DNA of 64,000 bases from an uncultured Prevotellaceae bacterium (GCA_902778255.1 CACYXD010000005.1:62001-126000), one strand, 5' to 3'. Shown: positions 35,209 through 44,329, counted from the first letter of the stretch. The notes: generated by a model from the letters alone, not told the origin. Numbers and translations: made by a program.

Positions 35209-36281
35209 TCAGATTTCTTTTCTGTTTTCTGATAGCTTTCTTTAAGCAGTATTTTTGCAGATATGATAATGAACGCCAGTATAGTCATGAATACTGCAGT
35301 TACTACACGTTTTGGCCCTGCGGGTTTCACGGGTACAGAGGCACTCTGGATAACGGTAAAGGCCGGAGTAGCTTCTTGTAACTTAGCTGTTGCTGCCTGT
35401 AATTGGTTACTCATGGCTGTGTAGACGTTATATCTTAGTTGCATCTCGTTCTCCAACCCCTCCTCCTTAGTCTTATAGCTGGGCAGGAATGCGTCTTGGT
35501 GAGAATCTGCGAATAAAACGTATTGTTGGCGTGCCTTCTCATATGATTCCTTAGCCTCGGCAACCAGTTTCTCATAATAGTCATGATCTATATGGGCTTT
35601 GTTGGTACGATAGGCAATAATGAAATCCTGTAGTTTCTTGCAGGTTTCATTAGCCATCGTTGCGCATACCAATGGGTCCTGATCTTTGACAGTAATTGAA
35701 ACTACGTCGGTCTTCTTGTCAATAGAACTGCTAATCTTGCTGCTGGCAGCATTAAAAATGTCACTTTGTGTCTTCGTCAGATAGAAAACATCCAGTATTT
35801 CCTCGCCGTTATAAGTATCTTGATCAGGAATGCTAATCATGTTCCTAATACTGCCAATAACGGTATTCCACCAAGCCTCTTTCTGCTTGTCGCGTAAATA
35901 GGTGTAGTAGTTGCATGTGGTCTCATTGTCTTTTGTCGTGATCTTCACCGTCATCAGTTGTGAGATAAAGTCGTTGGACTTGAGGATGTCTGGATAAATT
36001 TCTGAAAACAAGGCATCTTGAGAGCCAAGTTTAGAAAGTGACCCCAATCCAAAAGAGGATGCAAGAGAACCTAAAGAACCAGACATTGATGAGGCTCCGG
36101 TAGGTTCTGGTGCCAGACTCACAGTACATGAGTAGTATCTTGGGATACACACTATAATCAGATATGTAATTACCAGTGTTGCTGGCAACACTTTGAAATA
36201 CGTCTTCCTATGCGGCCACAACTTCTTGGCTATGTCGACGACGTTGATGGGGGCAGACTTCTTGTCTTTCTTATCTTCCAT
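35205..36281 (-). CDS. Chain-length determinant protein (Wzz family)
   Basis: The 358-residue protein has two transmembrane helices, near residues 33-52 (LPATLVITYLIIVCI) and 328-347 (VVTAVFMTILAFIIISA). These flank a periplasmic coiled-coil region. A Pro/Gly motif (SVPVKPAGPKR) precedes the second helix, as in Wzz proteins. There is no C-terminal tyrosine kinase domain and no separate Wzc kinase gene in the cluster. It sets polymer length with the EpsG-type polymerase. Confidence 0.88.
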   Translation of the reverse strand: MEDKKDKKSAPINVVDIAKKLWPHRKTYFKVLPATLVITYLIIVCIPRYYSCTVSLAPEPTGASSMSGSLGSLASSFGLGSLSKLGSQDALFSEIYPDILKSNDFISQLMTVKITTKDNETTCNYYTYLRDKQKEAWWNTVIGSIRNMISIPDQDTYNGEEILDVFYLTKTQSDIFNAASSKISSSIDKKTDVVSITVKDQDPLVCATMANETCKKLQDFIIAYRTNKAHIDHDYYEKLVAEAKESYEKARQQYVLFADSHQDAFLPSYKTKEEGLENEMQLRYNVYTAMSNQLQAATAKLQEATPAFTVIQSASVPVKPAGPKRVVTAVFMTILAFIIISAKILLKESYQKTEKKSE

Positions 36282-36292
36282 ACAATCACTTC

Positions 36293-38905
36293 TTATCTAC
36301 TCAATATATTTGCCAATGTGGCAATCATCGTGGCAATGGAGGCAACGCCAGAACCCAGCGTAACGGTCTCTGCCGTTGTCATACGGTTGATGGCCTTCTG
36401 TGGTACCACAATCTCACAACCAGGACGAACTTTCGTGCCGCTCTTGATCTTTGCCACGTCACCATTCATATAAATAATAAAGGCTTTTCTCTTTTTCGCT
36501 TTGCTGCTATAACCACCAGCTTGGTTGATATAGAATTTTGCACGTTTGCCAGCTTCGAAAGCTACCGTGTTGGGATACATCACCTCACCGCTAATCTTCA
36601 CCGTACTTGTAAAGCCTGGAACCACAAGACGGTCACCTTCTCTCAGCACGATGTCTGCATCACTGCCAGGCTCTTTAAGGGCTTTATCCAATTCTATGCC
36701 TACGAAATAGGTCTCGGGAATCTTTATCTTTTCTTCTGTCGTTGTTGGTGCCGATTTCATATCGCTGACGGAACGTCCGCTCTTGAGGGCTTGCTCCATC
36801 AAAGCCGTCTCTTTCTGCTCTTTCTGCATGTTCATAGACTCTTCATAGCGTATGCGCTCGGCTTCGTTCATCTTGCGCTCCAGCCGGGCACCTGCCACGT
36901 AGGCAATGTTTGTCACGCCGCCGGCTTTCTTAATCAAATCGCTCAGTCGCTCGTTCTGCTTGGTCAGTGAGTAGTCACCTGTAAACTGAACCTCGCCTTC
37001 TACCGTGACATTCTGCTGCACTTTGTAGCCAGGGCTCTTGCGTACGAAGACCTCGTCGAAGGGCTGTAGGTGGAATCCTGGTTCGCCGTCAATGACGAAT
37101 CCGTCTTTCAAGGAGAAGTTGAACGACTCGCCAAGGATAGAGTCTGCCTCTGTTGCTGTGGGGTTGACGATACGTCTCGACACAAACACGTTGACCATTG
37201 CAGCAGTCTCTTTCAGACCTCCTGCTTGTAGCACGAAATCTTCCAGTGTCTCGTTGGCGGCGAAGCGGTAAATGCCAGGGTATCTTACCTCACCATGAAT
37301 GGTAATGGTCTGTTCTTCCTGTACATCCTGTCGTGTAGGAACGAATAGTACATCTTCGTTTTGAAGCATGATGTCAGCAGTAGTGCCCTCTGCAATACCT
37401 GCAAGATCTACAGGAATCACCTCCAATGTTCTGTCTTTTTTCATACGGTGCATCACTGCATGGGCAGTAAAAGCATCCTCAGTTACTCCGTCGCAATATT
37501 CCAACAGCGTCTTCACACTATTGATTTGCTCGCCCAGTTGATACATGCCAGGACGGAATACGGCACCCTTTATTTCTACCATGTTCTGATAGCGCTTCAG
37601 CACGGAGTCTACCAATACAGAGTCGCCATCAGCCATTTTGAATGAGCCCATATCAAACTCGTTGACATTGAATACCGACAACTGTGATCCTTGTTTGCGG
37701 ATGACACGCACCGATTTTCTATAAGCATCACTGGCAAAATCGCCTGAGTAAGCAATCAGTGATTTCATACTTTCATCGCGCTTCATCTCGTAGTACATGG
37801 GGCGCTTCACCTTACCACCAACATTTACCATACAGTCGTAAGTTCCTACGGTGATGACATCGTTGTCGGCCAGACGTACGTTGCCTTTTAAGTTGCCGTT
37901 CAATATGTAATCATAGACATCGACAGTGGTCACCAGTCGGTTGTTGCGATATACCTTGATATTACGTAGCGTACCGATATCATTTGGACCGCCTGCCATA
38001 TAGAGAGCATGGAATACGGTGGCAAAGGCTGACAGCGTAAATGAGCCGGGTGTTTTGACTTCGCCCATCACGTTGACGGTGATAGTACGCGTCTGGCCAA
38101 CAGAGAACTGAATTCCCGAACTGCTGTATCGGGTGCCCAATTTAGCCTTAACTCGTGCGTTGGCTTGATCCACAGTGAGACCACCTATTTGAATAGGACC
38201 GAAATCCTCAACTATCACATAGCCATCAGGTGAAATTGTAGCTTCAACGCTCTTTTGTGAAGCGCCGTAGATATCAATATATACTACGTCGCCAGCTCCC
38301 AGTACATAGTTTTGTGGTGTAGCGATATTCATGGCAGGCTCGAAAGTCAAATCCTCGTTTTGAAACAAATCGTGACCGAATATCTTCTTCTTGGATTTCT
38401 TCTCATATTCGTCTTTTGCTTTCAGGTAATCTTTAATAACCTTCTGATCATAGATGTCAAACGAGTCGGGCATGAATATGTCCAGTTCTTTTTTCAGCGT
38501 CTTGGCATCTTCTTCCGTTTGGGTCGTTTTTGTCTCATCGTCATCATCCAGCGAGATACGGCGCTTCTTTTTGTCTTTCAGCTTTTGGGTAGACTTGTTG
38601 TCTTCTATCTTCTTCTCGTCACCGTTGTTCTTACGCTGACGGCCTTCAGGATCCATTGACTTATCTTTGACGGTGCCTAGTCCTTGGTCTTTCTTCAGTC
38701 GTTCAACTTTTTTCTGCACACGTTTGATTTGATCGGTCGTAACACCTTTCTGCACCAGCTTTACCGCAATTTCCTGCTGGGTAGAACCGGCTTTCTGCTC
38801 TTTAGTAACGAATTTAATAATCTGCTCGTCAGTCATCGACGACTGAGCCGACGTGTAGGTACAAGTCAGTAGGAATATTCCTAATAGGAATAGGTATTTC
38901 TTCAT
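36293..38905 (-). CDS. Polysaccharide export protein with multiple SLBB domains (Wza-like)
   Basis: The 870-residue protein has a signal peptide (ends TSAQ, residue 21). A helical N-terminal region (25-75, MTDEQIIKFVTKEQKAGST) is followed by a very charged Lys/Asp/Glu stretch (about 75-150, containing DDDDETK). Next come a poly_export domain (YVLGAGDVVYIDIYG, about 200) and about six SLBB-type beta-grasp domains. A hydrophobic C-terminal helix region ends it. It should form the outer-membrane export channel. It is the first gene of the leftward exopolysaccharide operon. Confidence 0.9.
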   Translation of the reverse strand: MKKYLFLLGIFLLTCTYTSAQSSMTDEQIIKFVTKEQKAGSTQQEIAVKLVQKGVTTDQIKRVQKKVERLKKDQGLGTVKDKSMDPEGRQRKNNGDEKKIEDNKSTQKLKDKKKRRISLDDDDETKTTQTEEDAKTLKKELDIFMPDSFDIYDQKVIKDYLKAKDEYEKKSKKKIFGHDLFQNEDLTFEPAMNIATPQNYVLGAGDVVYIDIYGASQKSVEATISPDGYVIVEDFGPIQIGGLTVDQANARVKAKLGTRYSSSGIQFSVGQTRTITVNVMGEVKTPGSFTLSAFATVFHALYMAGGPNDIGTLRNIKVYRNNRLVTTVDVYDYILNGNLKGNVRLADNDVITVGTYDCMVNVGGKVKRPMYYEMKRDESMKSLIAYSGDFASDAYRKSVRVIRKQGSQLSVFNVNEFDMGSFKMADGDSVLVDSVLKRYQNMVEIKGAVFRPGMYQLGEQINSVKTLLEYCDGVTEDAFTAHAVMHRMKKDRTLEVIPVDLAGIAEGTTADIMLQNEDVLFVPTRQDVQEEQTITIHGEVRYPGIYRFAANETLEDFVLQAGGLKETAAMVNVFVSRRIVNPTATEADSILGESFNFSLKDGFVIDGEPGFHLQPFDEVFVRKSPGYKVQQNVTVEGEVQFTGDYSLTKQNERLSDLIKKAGGVTNIAYVAGARLERKMNEAERIRYEESMNMQKEQKETALMEQALKSGRSVSDMKSAPTTTEEKIKIPETYFVGIELDKALKEPGSDADIVLREGDRLVVPGFTSTVKISGEVMYPNTVAFEAGKRAKFYINQAGGYSSKAKKRKAFIIYMNGDVAKIKSGTKVRPGCEIVVPQKAINRMTTAETVTLGSGVASIATMIATLANILSR

Positions 38906-38967
38906 TTTTACAAAATATTGTTAGCGTATTAATACATAATATAAACAGCCAAATGGCAAAATTATTG

Positions 38968-38975
38968 CAAAGGTA
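38968..38975 (-). promoter_or_regulatory. -7 promoter box TACCTTTG of the exopolysaccharide export operon
   Basis: This reverse-strand TAnnTTTG box lies 62 bp upstream of the ATG at 38905. It is divergent from the tmRNA promoter, and no clear -33 box is seen. Confidence 0.6.
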
Positions 38976-38996
38976 TGAATTTTTTTTGAATTATAA

Positions 38997-39026
38997 TTGC
39001 GAATTAAAAAATATTCTGTACCTTTG
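38997..39026 (+). promoter_or_regulatory. Promoter of the tmRNA gene (TTG-N19-TACCTTTG)
   Basis: TTG (38997-38999) and TACCTTTG (39019-39026) have a 19-bp spacer. They lie 37 bp before the tmRNA 5' end. Confidence 0.8.
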
Positions 39027-39063
39027 CAGCGTAATACATGCATTTCGCATAGTTTCGTTATCT

Positions 39064-39463
39064 GGGGTTGACTGGATTTGACGGCAAGACGAGATGGTAC
39101 GTAAGCACGCGGAGCTGGGCTATGGGAGGCTCCTTAATCTCTTCTGTAGGAAAATTAATTGGCAACAATGAGTATGCTCTCGCTGCCTAATCGAAGTATA
39201 GTAGATTACTGGCTTAATTCCCTTACAAGGTGAGGGAACGGGACGTCGCTCTGAGGATCTTGTTCCGAATCCGAGGGCTCAGCGGCGCAGGTTAAATCGG
39301 AAATAGTCTGTTGGGCGCTCCGACTGGCAGATGAAGTTTCAGGAGATAAGGTTGTGATTGGTGGCTTGGGTCTTGTCACGGCTCGAAAATGAAGTCCAAG
39401 ATAAGCGTGTAGAAAACGTATGGTTTCCTTGTGCGGACGAGGGTTCGACTCCCTCCAACTCCA
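39064..39463 (+). ncRNA. ssrA: Transfer-messenger RNA
   Basis: The 5' end GGGGTTGACTGGATTTGACGG and the 3' end GGTTCGACTCCCTCCAACTCCA are the conserved tRNA-like ends. The acceptor stem GGGGUUG pairs with CAACUCC, and the T-arm carries GGTTCGACTCC. The CCA tail is not fully encoded. The tag reading frame at 39161-39190 (GGC AAC AAT GAG TAT GCT CTC GCT GCC TAA) encodes GNNEYALAA, typical of Bacteroidota. About 400 nt is a normal length. It rescues ribosomes stalled on broken messages, together with SmpB. A protein gene starts only 17 nt downstream. Confidence 0.97.
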
Positions 39464-39480
39464 CAATTATGCCTGTTATT

Positions 39481-40437
39481 ATGAAAACAACCAGACTTTC
39501 ATTCTTTGCTATGATGATGTTGGCTCTTGTAGGGCTGACTTCTTGTGAAAAGGCTGTTCTTGACGAGGATACTCCCAAGACGAGTAAGGATGCGCAGCAG
39601 GGTACGCAGGATGAAGACAGTACTACAGCAAAAGTTACTTTGCGGCTTCGTGTCAATCTGAGTAGGGCAGGTGAGGACGCTTTGCCTTGGAAGATCCTTC
39701 AGTTTGAGATTTTCAACAAGTCAGACAAGAGCGTGGCTCATATCATTCAGAACGAAGGAGATGACGAGTATGGTACTGCCAGCGTACAGCTGACTCCTGG
39801 TACGTATAAGGTTTCTGTGCTGGCGCATAGTCTCATGGGAGAGCCTCAATTCGATAGTCCTACCAGAGTTGATATATTCTCAAAGAATGATTTCTCAGAT
39901 GTGTTCTTTTCTTACAGCGTCATTACAGTGGAAAGCGCGGCTCAAGAACATGAGATAACTTTGCAAAGGGCAACAGCGTTGGTTCGCTTTCATACAAAAG
40001 ACGTCGTGCCTGATGAAGTGAAGAGTTTTCGTTTCTTTTATAGTGGAGGCAGCTCGACCTTGAATCTGGGTGATGGATTGGGTATCGGTAGTGCCAACCA
40101 GACATTGACGTTCAATGTCACGGACTCTATGCGTGGCAAACCGTTAAGTGTGGATTTATATACATTCAAAGTATCAAAGAATGAAACCATTAATCTGACT
40201 GTGAATGCCTATAAGACAACACTTGAAGCAACACCTATAGTGCAATATATGCCAGCCAAGGAATACGTCATTCCTATCAAACATGGCGAGATATCAGATT
40301 GTACCACCACTTTCTTTTCCGATGCAGATGATACAGAAATAGACACCGGTGGCAGTAAGGTTGAGAAGGATGGTGCGACTTCGTTCAAGATAAAGGTTGA
40401 CACCGCTTGGGCTGGTATCAACTACTACAATCTATGA
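39481..40437 (+). CDS. FimB/Mfa2-like fimbrial anchor lipoprotein (putative)
   Basis: The 318-residue protein has a lipoprotein signal (MKTTRLSFFAMMMLALVGLTSC, Cys 22). A beta-rich body starts with VTLRLRVNLSRAGEDALPWKI and includes LTPGTYKVSVLAHS, a pattern seen in the FimB/Mfa2 anchor family of fimbrial lipoproteins. No fimbrillin genes are adjacent, so it is an orphan member. An alternative ATG at 39469 would add four residues. No promoter or terminator lies between the tmRNA 3' end and this start, so it appears to be expressed from the ssrA transcript. Family assignment is moderate; it could be another DUF lipoprotein. Confidence 0.6.
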   Translation: MKTTRLSFFAMMMLALVGLTSCEKAVLDEDTPKTSKDAQQGTQDEDSTTAKVTLRLRVNLSRAGEDALPWKILQFEIFNKSDKSVAHIIQNEGDDEYGTASVQLTPGTYKVSVLAHSLMGEPQFDSPTRVDIFSKNDFSDVFFSYSVITVESAAQEHEITLQRATALVRFHTKDVVPDEVKSFRFFYSGGSSTLNLGDGLGIGSANQTLTFNVTDSMRGKPLSVDLYTFKVSKNETINLTVNAYKTTLEATPIVQYMPAKEYVIPIKHGEISDCTTTFFSDADDTEIDTGGSKVEKDGATSFKIKVDTAWAGINYYNL

Positions 40438-40497
40438 AACGAAGCGTCTACCAAGGGCGTTTAAAAGATAAAATAAGGTAAAAAAGGTAAGAAGGTG

Positions 40498-40528
40498 TTT
40501 GACTTTCTTACTTTTTTTATTAACTTTG
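40498..40528 (+). promoter_or_regulatory. Promoter of the exbB operon (TTTG-N19-TAACTTTG)
   Basis: TTTG (40498-40501) and TAACTTTG (40521-40528) are separated by 19 bp, and the ATG follows 23 bp later. Confidence 0.82.
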
Positions 40529-40551
40529 CGCCCAAATTGTAACAAAAACGG

Positions 40552-41379
40552 ATGAAAAAACTTACAATTGCCCTGTTTGTGATGGTTTTTCTGATTGCAG
40601 GGCAGACAATTAGTGCGCAGGATTCCTTAAGTGAGAATGCGAATACAACAGCAGTTGTTGACAGCTCCGTTGCCGATCTCTCTGTTGAAGAGATGATAGG
40701 TAGCGAGGATATGGCCGAACTGGCCGAGATGGCTGCAAACGAGATAGGGATGCACCAGCAGTTGAAGCAGAAGTTCATAGATGGTAATCCGCGCTTTATG
40801 TCGCTTGTTGCCTTTGCTCTGATTATCGGCTTGGCATTGTGTATCGAACGTATCATCTATTTGACGCGTTCGGAGATAAATACCAAGAAACTGCTTTCTG
40901 AAATCGAGAAGAAGGTAGAGGCAGACGATATTGAGGGGGCCAAGACGGTTTGTCGTGAAACGCGGGGTCCTGTGGCAAGTGTTTGTTATCAGGGACTGAT
41001 GCATGTTGGCGAACCTATGGAGGATATCGAGCGCAGTATTGTCAGCTATGGCACTGTGCTTACCTCTCGTTTGGAGCGTGGTTGCTCGTGGATTAAACTT
41101 TGCATTGCTATTGCACCTTCATTAGGATTTCTGGGTACTGTGATAGGTATGGTAATGGCTTTCGATCAGATTCAGGCCGAGGGTGATATCAGTCCTACTA
41201 TCGTGGCCGAGGGTATGAAGGTGGCGCTGATTACCACAATCTTTGGTATCATAGTTGCGCTGATCCTACAGGTATTCTATAACTTCGTGAACTCTCGCAT
41301 TGATCGTCTGACCACTCAGATGGAGGAGGGTGCCATCAATCTAATGGATATCTTTGCAAAGCTAAAAGTAAAAAGATGA
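40552..41379 (+). CDS. exbB: MotA/TolQ/ExbB proton channel family protein
   Basis: The 275-residue inner-membrane protein has an N-terminal signal-like helix (1-22, ending ISAQ), an acidic periplasmic segment, and then the three-helix ExbB core. TM1 is near 83-103 (LVAFALIIGLALCIERI). The conserved pair of TM2 and TM3 is APSLGFLGTVIGMVMAFD and ALITTIFGIIVALILQVFYN. With ExbD it converts proton motive force into energy for TonB-dependent receptors such as the one at 18064. Its stop overlaps the start of a 33-codon gene. Confidence 0.93.
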   Translation: MKKLTIALFVMVFLIAGQTISAQDSLSENANTTAVVDSSVADLSVEEMIGSEDMAELAEMAANEIGMHQQLKQKFIDGNPRFMSLVAFALIIGLALCIERIIYLTRSEINTKKLLSEIEKKVEADDIEGAKTVCRETRGPVASVCYQGLMHVGEPMEDIERSIVSYGTVLTSRLERGCSWIKLCIAIAPSLGFLGTVIGMVMAFDQIQAEGDISPTIVAEGMKVALITTIFGIIVALILQVFYNFVNSRIDRLTTQMEEGAINLMDIFAKLKVKR

Positions 41380-41477
41380 TTGACGTTCTTCTATATACTA
41401 TTTATGTGATGCTGGGCATCTTGTTAGGCCTGGTCATTTGGTCTATTGTGCACCAATATACCACCCATAATGATTGA
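41376..41477 (+). CDS. 33-residue single-span membrane protein between exbB and exbD
   Basis: This small gene begins with an ATG overlapping the exbB stop (ATGA) and ends with TGA 21 bp before the exbD start. The product begins MIDVLLYTIYVMLGILLGLV and continues into a Trp-Ser-Ile-Val segment. It has one uninterrupted hydrophobic helix (residues about 4-25) and a short polar tail rich in His, Thr and Asn. Without it the 119-bp gap inside a tightly overlapping operon would be unusual. Translational coupling and the perfect TM pattern support a real gene. It may be an accessory subunit of the ExbBD motor, but there is no direct evidence of function. Confidence 0.65.
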   Translation: MIDVLLYTIYVMLGILLGLVIWSIVHQYTTHND

Positions 41478-41498
41478 CGTTTTTTGCGGTTTATAGTG

Positions 41499-42089
41499 AT
41501 GTTTACAAGAAGGAAAAGGGAAACACCAGGTTTAGACACAACATCGACAGCTGATATCTCGTTCATGCTGTTGATATTCTTTCTCGTAACCTCATCAATG
41601 GATACCGATTGGGGACTACCTCGCCAACTGCCACCGCCTGATGATCAGACGAAGGAGGAGGAACTGGTGGTAAAACAACGTAATGCGCTCTGTCTGAAAC
41701 TCGATGCTGAAAACTTGCTCACCTGCAATGGCGAGCTAATAGACGTAGAGAACCTGTCGAAGCGGGTGGAGGAGTTTGTAGCTAATTCAGCCGACGATTC
41801 CGCGATGCCCGAGAAAAGTGAGCGCGAGGTGCACCTCTTGGGGCGTTGCAAGGTAAGCGATCGTCATGTCATCATCGTTGAGGTCAGCCCAAAGGCTACC
41901 TATGATGCCTACTTCCAGATGCAGAATGCAGTAGTGGCTGGCTATAATCACCTGCGTGATGAGTTGGCACAGAATCAATTTCATCGCTCCTATGCGAAAT
42001 GCAATACCGAGCAGCGTGATGCCATCGCTCTGGTCTATCCGCAACGCATCAGCGAACAGGCTCTTGATGAGCAAGGAGGTGAGAAATGA
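41499..42089 (+). CDS. exbD: Biopolymer transport protein ExbD (first copy)
   Basis: The 196-residue protein has a short cytoplasmic N-terminus (MFTRRKRETPGLDTTSTADI), one transmembrane helix with the conserved Asp near its start (DISFMLLIFFLVTSSM) and a periplasmic domain. The ATG at 41499 is used; the longer frame starts with TTG. It overlaps the second exbD by ATGA. It is longer than average (about 140 residues) because of an insertion in the periplasmic domain. Confidence 0.92.
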   Translation: MFTRRKRETPGLDTTSTADISFMLLIFFLVTSSMDTDWGLPRQLPPPDDQTKEEELVVKQRNALCLKLDAENLLTCNGELIDVENLSKRVEEFVANSADDSAMPEKSEREVHLLGRCKVSDRHVIIVEVSPKATYDAYFQMQNAVVAGYNHLRDELAQNQFHRSYAKCNTEQRDAIALVYPQRISEQALDEQGGEK

Positions 42090-42550
42090 AGCGTGGCGTA
42101 TTTAGCAGAAAAAAGTACGAGATGCCTGGCTTGAATACAGCAGCATTGCCTGATTTGATATTCACCGTGCTGTTCTTTTTCATGATTGTCACCCACATGA
42201 GGGAAGTCGATTTGCAGGTGCGCTATGACGTGCCAAAGGGTACGGAGGTGCAGAAACTGGCGCATAAATCATCGGTCAGCACCATTTATGTAGGACGTGT
42301 GCCTGGTCTGCCTGCCGATAGCTTCTGTATTCAGCTCAACAACAAACTGGCTACGATGGCCGACATCAAAGCTTTTGTAGAAGCGGAAAGGGCACAGATG
42401 AATTCCGATGACCAGCCTCGGATGACCGTCTCTATCAAGGCCGACCGTGATGTGCCTTTCGGCATGATAGCAGAGATAAAACAGCTGCTCCAGCAGTCGT
42501 TTGCACTGAAAATAAACTATTCAGCAGTAGAAAAAACAATTAAGAATTAG
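42086..42550 (+). CDS. exbD: Biopolymer transport protein ExbD (second copy)
   Basis: The 154-residue protein has the ExbD layout: N-terminal PGLNTAALPDLIFTVLFFFMIV with the helix Asp in place, then a periplasmic ExbD domain (MTVSIKADRDVPFGMIAEI). Two non-identical ExbD subunits after one ExbB are common in Bacteroidota and may form a mixed dimer in the channel. No TonB gene follows. Confidence 0.92.
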   Translation: MKRGVFSRKKYEMPGLNTAALPDLIFTVLFFFMIVTHMREVDLQVRYDVPKGTEVQKLAHKSSVSTIYVGRVPGLPADSFCIQLNNKLATMADIKAFVEAERAQMNSDDQPRMTVSIKADRDVPFGMIAEIKQLLQQSFALKINYSAVEKTIKN

Positions 42551-42554
42551 AAAT

Positions 42555-43034
42555 ATGGCAAAAGAAAAACTTGACAGACTCGACAAGCAAATACTGAAGC
42601 TTATCGCAGCCGATGCACGCATTCCTTTCTTGGAGGTGGCACGTGCGTGTGACGTGAGTGGTGCAGCCATTCATCAGCGTATCCAGAAACTGACCAATAT
42701 GGGCATACTGAAGGGCTCGCAGTTCCTCATCGACCCTGAGAAGGTGGGTTATGAGACCTGCGCTTTCATTGGTTTGAACCTCAAGAATCCTGAGGACTTT
42801 GATCAGGTGTTAGGAGAACTAAAGAAAATTCCCGAGGTGACGGAATGTCATTACACCACGGGAAATTTCGATATGTTTATTAAGATTTATGCTCAGAACA
42901 ATCATCACCTGCTTACTATCATCCATGATAAACTGCAGCCTTTAGGACTCAGCAGTTCACAGACGCTCATCTCGTTCCACTCTGCCTTCGAGCGCCAGTT
43001 GCCCGTGATGGATATGGTGGATATTGATGATTAG
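42555..43034 (+). CDS. Lrp/AsnC family transcriptional regulator
   Basis: The 159-residue protein has an N-terminal winged helix (LDRLDKQILKLIAADARIPFLEVARACDVSGAAIHQRIQKL, about 4-45). The C-terminal RAM effector-binding domain (TCAFIGLNLKNPEDFDQV to the end) fits the Lrp/AsnC family. It probably senses an amino acid or other small metabolite as an octamer. It is 4 bp downstream of the second exbD, so it may share the operon. Its stop codon lies 1 bp from the convergent folA stop. Confidence 0.92.
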   Translation: MAKEKLDRLDKQILKLIAADARIPFLEVARACDVSGAAIHQRIQKLTNMGILKGSQFLIDPEKVGYETCAFIGLNLKNPEDFDQVLGELKKIPEVTECHYTTGNFDMFIKIYAQNNHHLLTIIHDKLQPLGLSSSQTLISFHSAFERQLPVMDMVDIDD

Positions 43035-43035
43035 T

Positions 43036-43518
43036 TTATGGTTTGACATAGTCAACGAATGAGTAAGGATAGGCGTGACGATCATCCACGGGGTGGTCTT
43101 CGCGCCATTTTTCTTGCCATCCTTCTGCGTATTCTGGGAAGAACGTGTCGGCCTGTGCAGGTGTATCGTCAATCTCCGTCAGACAGAGCCGGTCGGCTTT
43201 GTCCAGTAGGTTTGTGTAAAGACTGGCACCACCTATAATATATATGTCCTCGTCAGGCTTGCAGCTCTTGATAAAACCGTCCCAGCAGGCAAAGCACTCG
43301 CAACCAGGAAGCTCCTTTGTGCTCTTTGTTAGCACGCAGTTCCTGCGATTGGGCAATGCACCCTTCGGCAGACTCTCATATGTCTTGCGTCCCATCACGA
43401 TGGTATGTCCCGTTGTCAAAGCCTTAAAACGCTTCAGGTCGTTTGGCAACCAGTAAATCAGTTTGTTCTCAAAGCCTATGGCGCGATTTTTTGCCACAGC
43501 AGCAATCATTGAAATCAT
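43036..43518 (-). CDS. folA: Dihydrofolate reductase
   Basis: The 160-residue enzyme reduces dihydrofolate with NADPH. Motifs are [32 protein letters not shown] (substrate loop), [12 protein letters not shown] (NADPH site) and [12 protein letters not shown]. The ATG at 43518 overlaps the thyA stop (ATGA); an ATG three codons later is also possible. It regenerates the tetrahydrofolate consumed by ThyA, and the pair is one coupled unit. Confidence 0.95.
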   Translation of the reverse strand: MISMIAAVAKNRAIGFENKLIYWLPNDLKRFKALTTGHTIVMGRKTYESLPKGALPNRRNCVLTKSTKELPGCECFACWDGFIKSCKPDEDIYIIGGASLYTNLLDKADRLCLTEIDDTPAQADTFFPEYAEGWQEKWREDHPVDDRHAYPYSFVDYVKP

Positions 43519-44309
43519 ACGCTCACCTCCGCTTTGATATGTGGCCACGGATCATAGTTTTCTAACTGGAAGTCCTCGTACTTGAAGTCGAAGATGCTCT
43601 TTACATCAGGGTTGATCTTCATTGTTGGCAGGGGGCGGGGCTCGCGTGTCAGTTGCAGGCGGGCCTGCTCCAGGTGGTTCAGATACAGATGAGTATCACC
43701 CGTAGTATGGATAAACTCGCCAGACTTCAATCCGCATACCTGCGCCATCATCATACAGAGTAGGGCATAGGATGCAATGTTGAAGGGCACCCCCAGGAAG
43801 GTATCCGCACTACGCTGATAGAGCTGCAAAGACAGTTTCCCGTCGGCCACGTAAAACTGGAATATCGTGTGACAAGGGGGCAGCGCCATCTTGTTTACCT
43901 CAGCTACGTTCCATGCCGACACAATCATACGTCGCGAATTAGGGTTGTTCTTAATCTGATCTACCACGTACTGTATCTGGTCTATCGTGCCTCCGTCGTA
44001 ATCGGGCCACGAGCGCCACTGGTGTCCATAGACAGGTCCCAGTTCGCCATTCTCATCAGCCCACTCGTTCCAGATTCTCACGCCGTTGTCCTGCAAGTAC
44101 TTTACGTTTGTGTCACCATTCAGAAACCACAGCAACTCATAGATAATCGATTTCAGATGCAACTTCTTTGTGGTGAGCAAAGGAAAACCCTTACTCAGGT
44201 CATAACGACTCTGCGTGCCAAAGATACTCAGCGTGCCTGTACCTGTGCGGTCGCCTTTCTGCGCCCCCTCTTTCAGAATGCGGTCCAGTATGTCAAGATA
44301 TTGTTTCAT
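43515..44309 (-). CDS. thyA: Thymidylate synthase
   Basis: The 264-residue enzyme converts dUMP to dTMP using methylene-tetrahydrofolate. It carries [29 protein letters not shown], the catalytic Cys in [32 protein letters not shown] and the C-terminal IKAEVSV. Length is identical to E. coli ThyA when started at 44309. A longer open frame upstream crosses the promoter and is rejected. Confidence 0.97.
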   Translation of the reverse strand: MKQYLDILDRILKEGAQKGDRTGTGTLSIFGTQSRYDLSKGFPLLTTKKLHLKSIIYELLWFLNGDTNVKYLQDNGVRIWNEWADENGELGPVYGHQWRSWPDYDGGTIDQIQYVVDQIKNNPNSRRMIVSAWNVAEVNKMALPPCHTIFQFYVADGKLSLQLYQRSADTFLGVPFNIASYALLCMMMAQVCGLKSGEFIHTTGDTHLYLNHLEQARLQLTREPRPLPTMKINPDVKSIFDFKYEDFQLENYDPWPHIKAEVSV

Positions 44310-44329
44310 AGTCTTTATGTATTTGTGTG

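Noticed and set aside
39358-39480. N-terminal extension of the fimbrial-anchor-like protein into the tmRNA
   Set aside because: The extension lies within tmRNA sequence, and the lipoprotein signal begins at the ATG at 39481.
39206-39656. Reverse-strand open frames over the tmRNA and lipoprotein gene
   Set aside because: They cover the tmRNA 3' domain and have no support. The RNA gene explains the conserved sequence.
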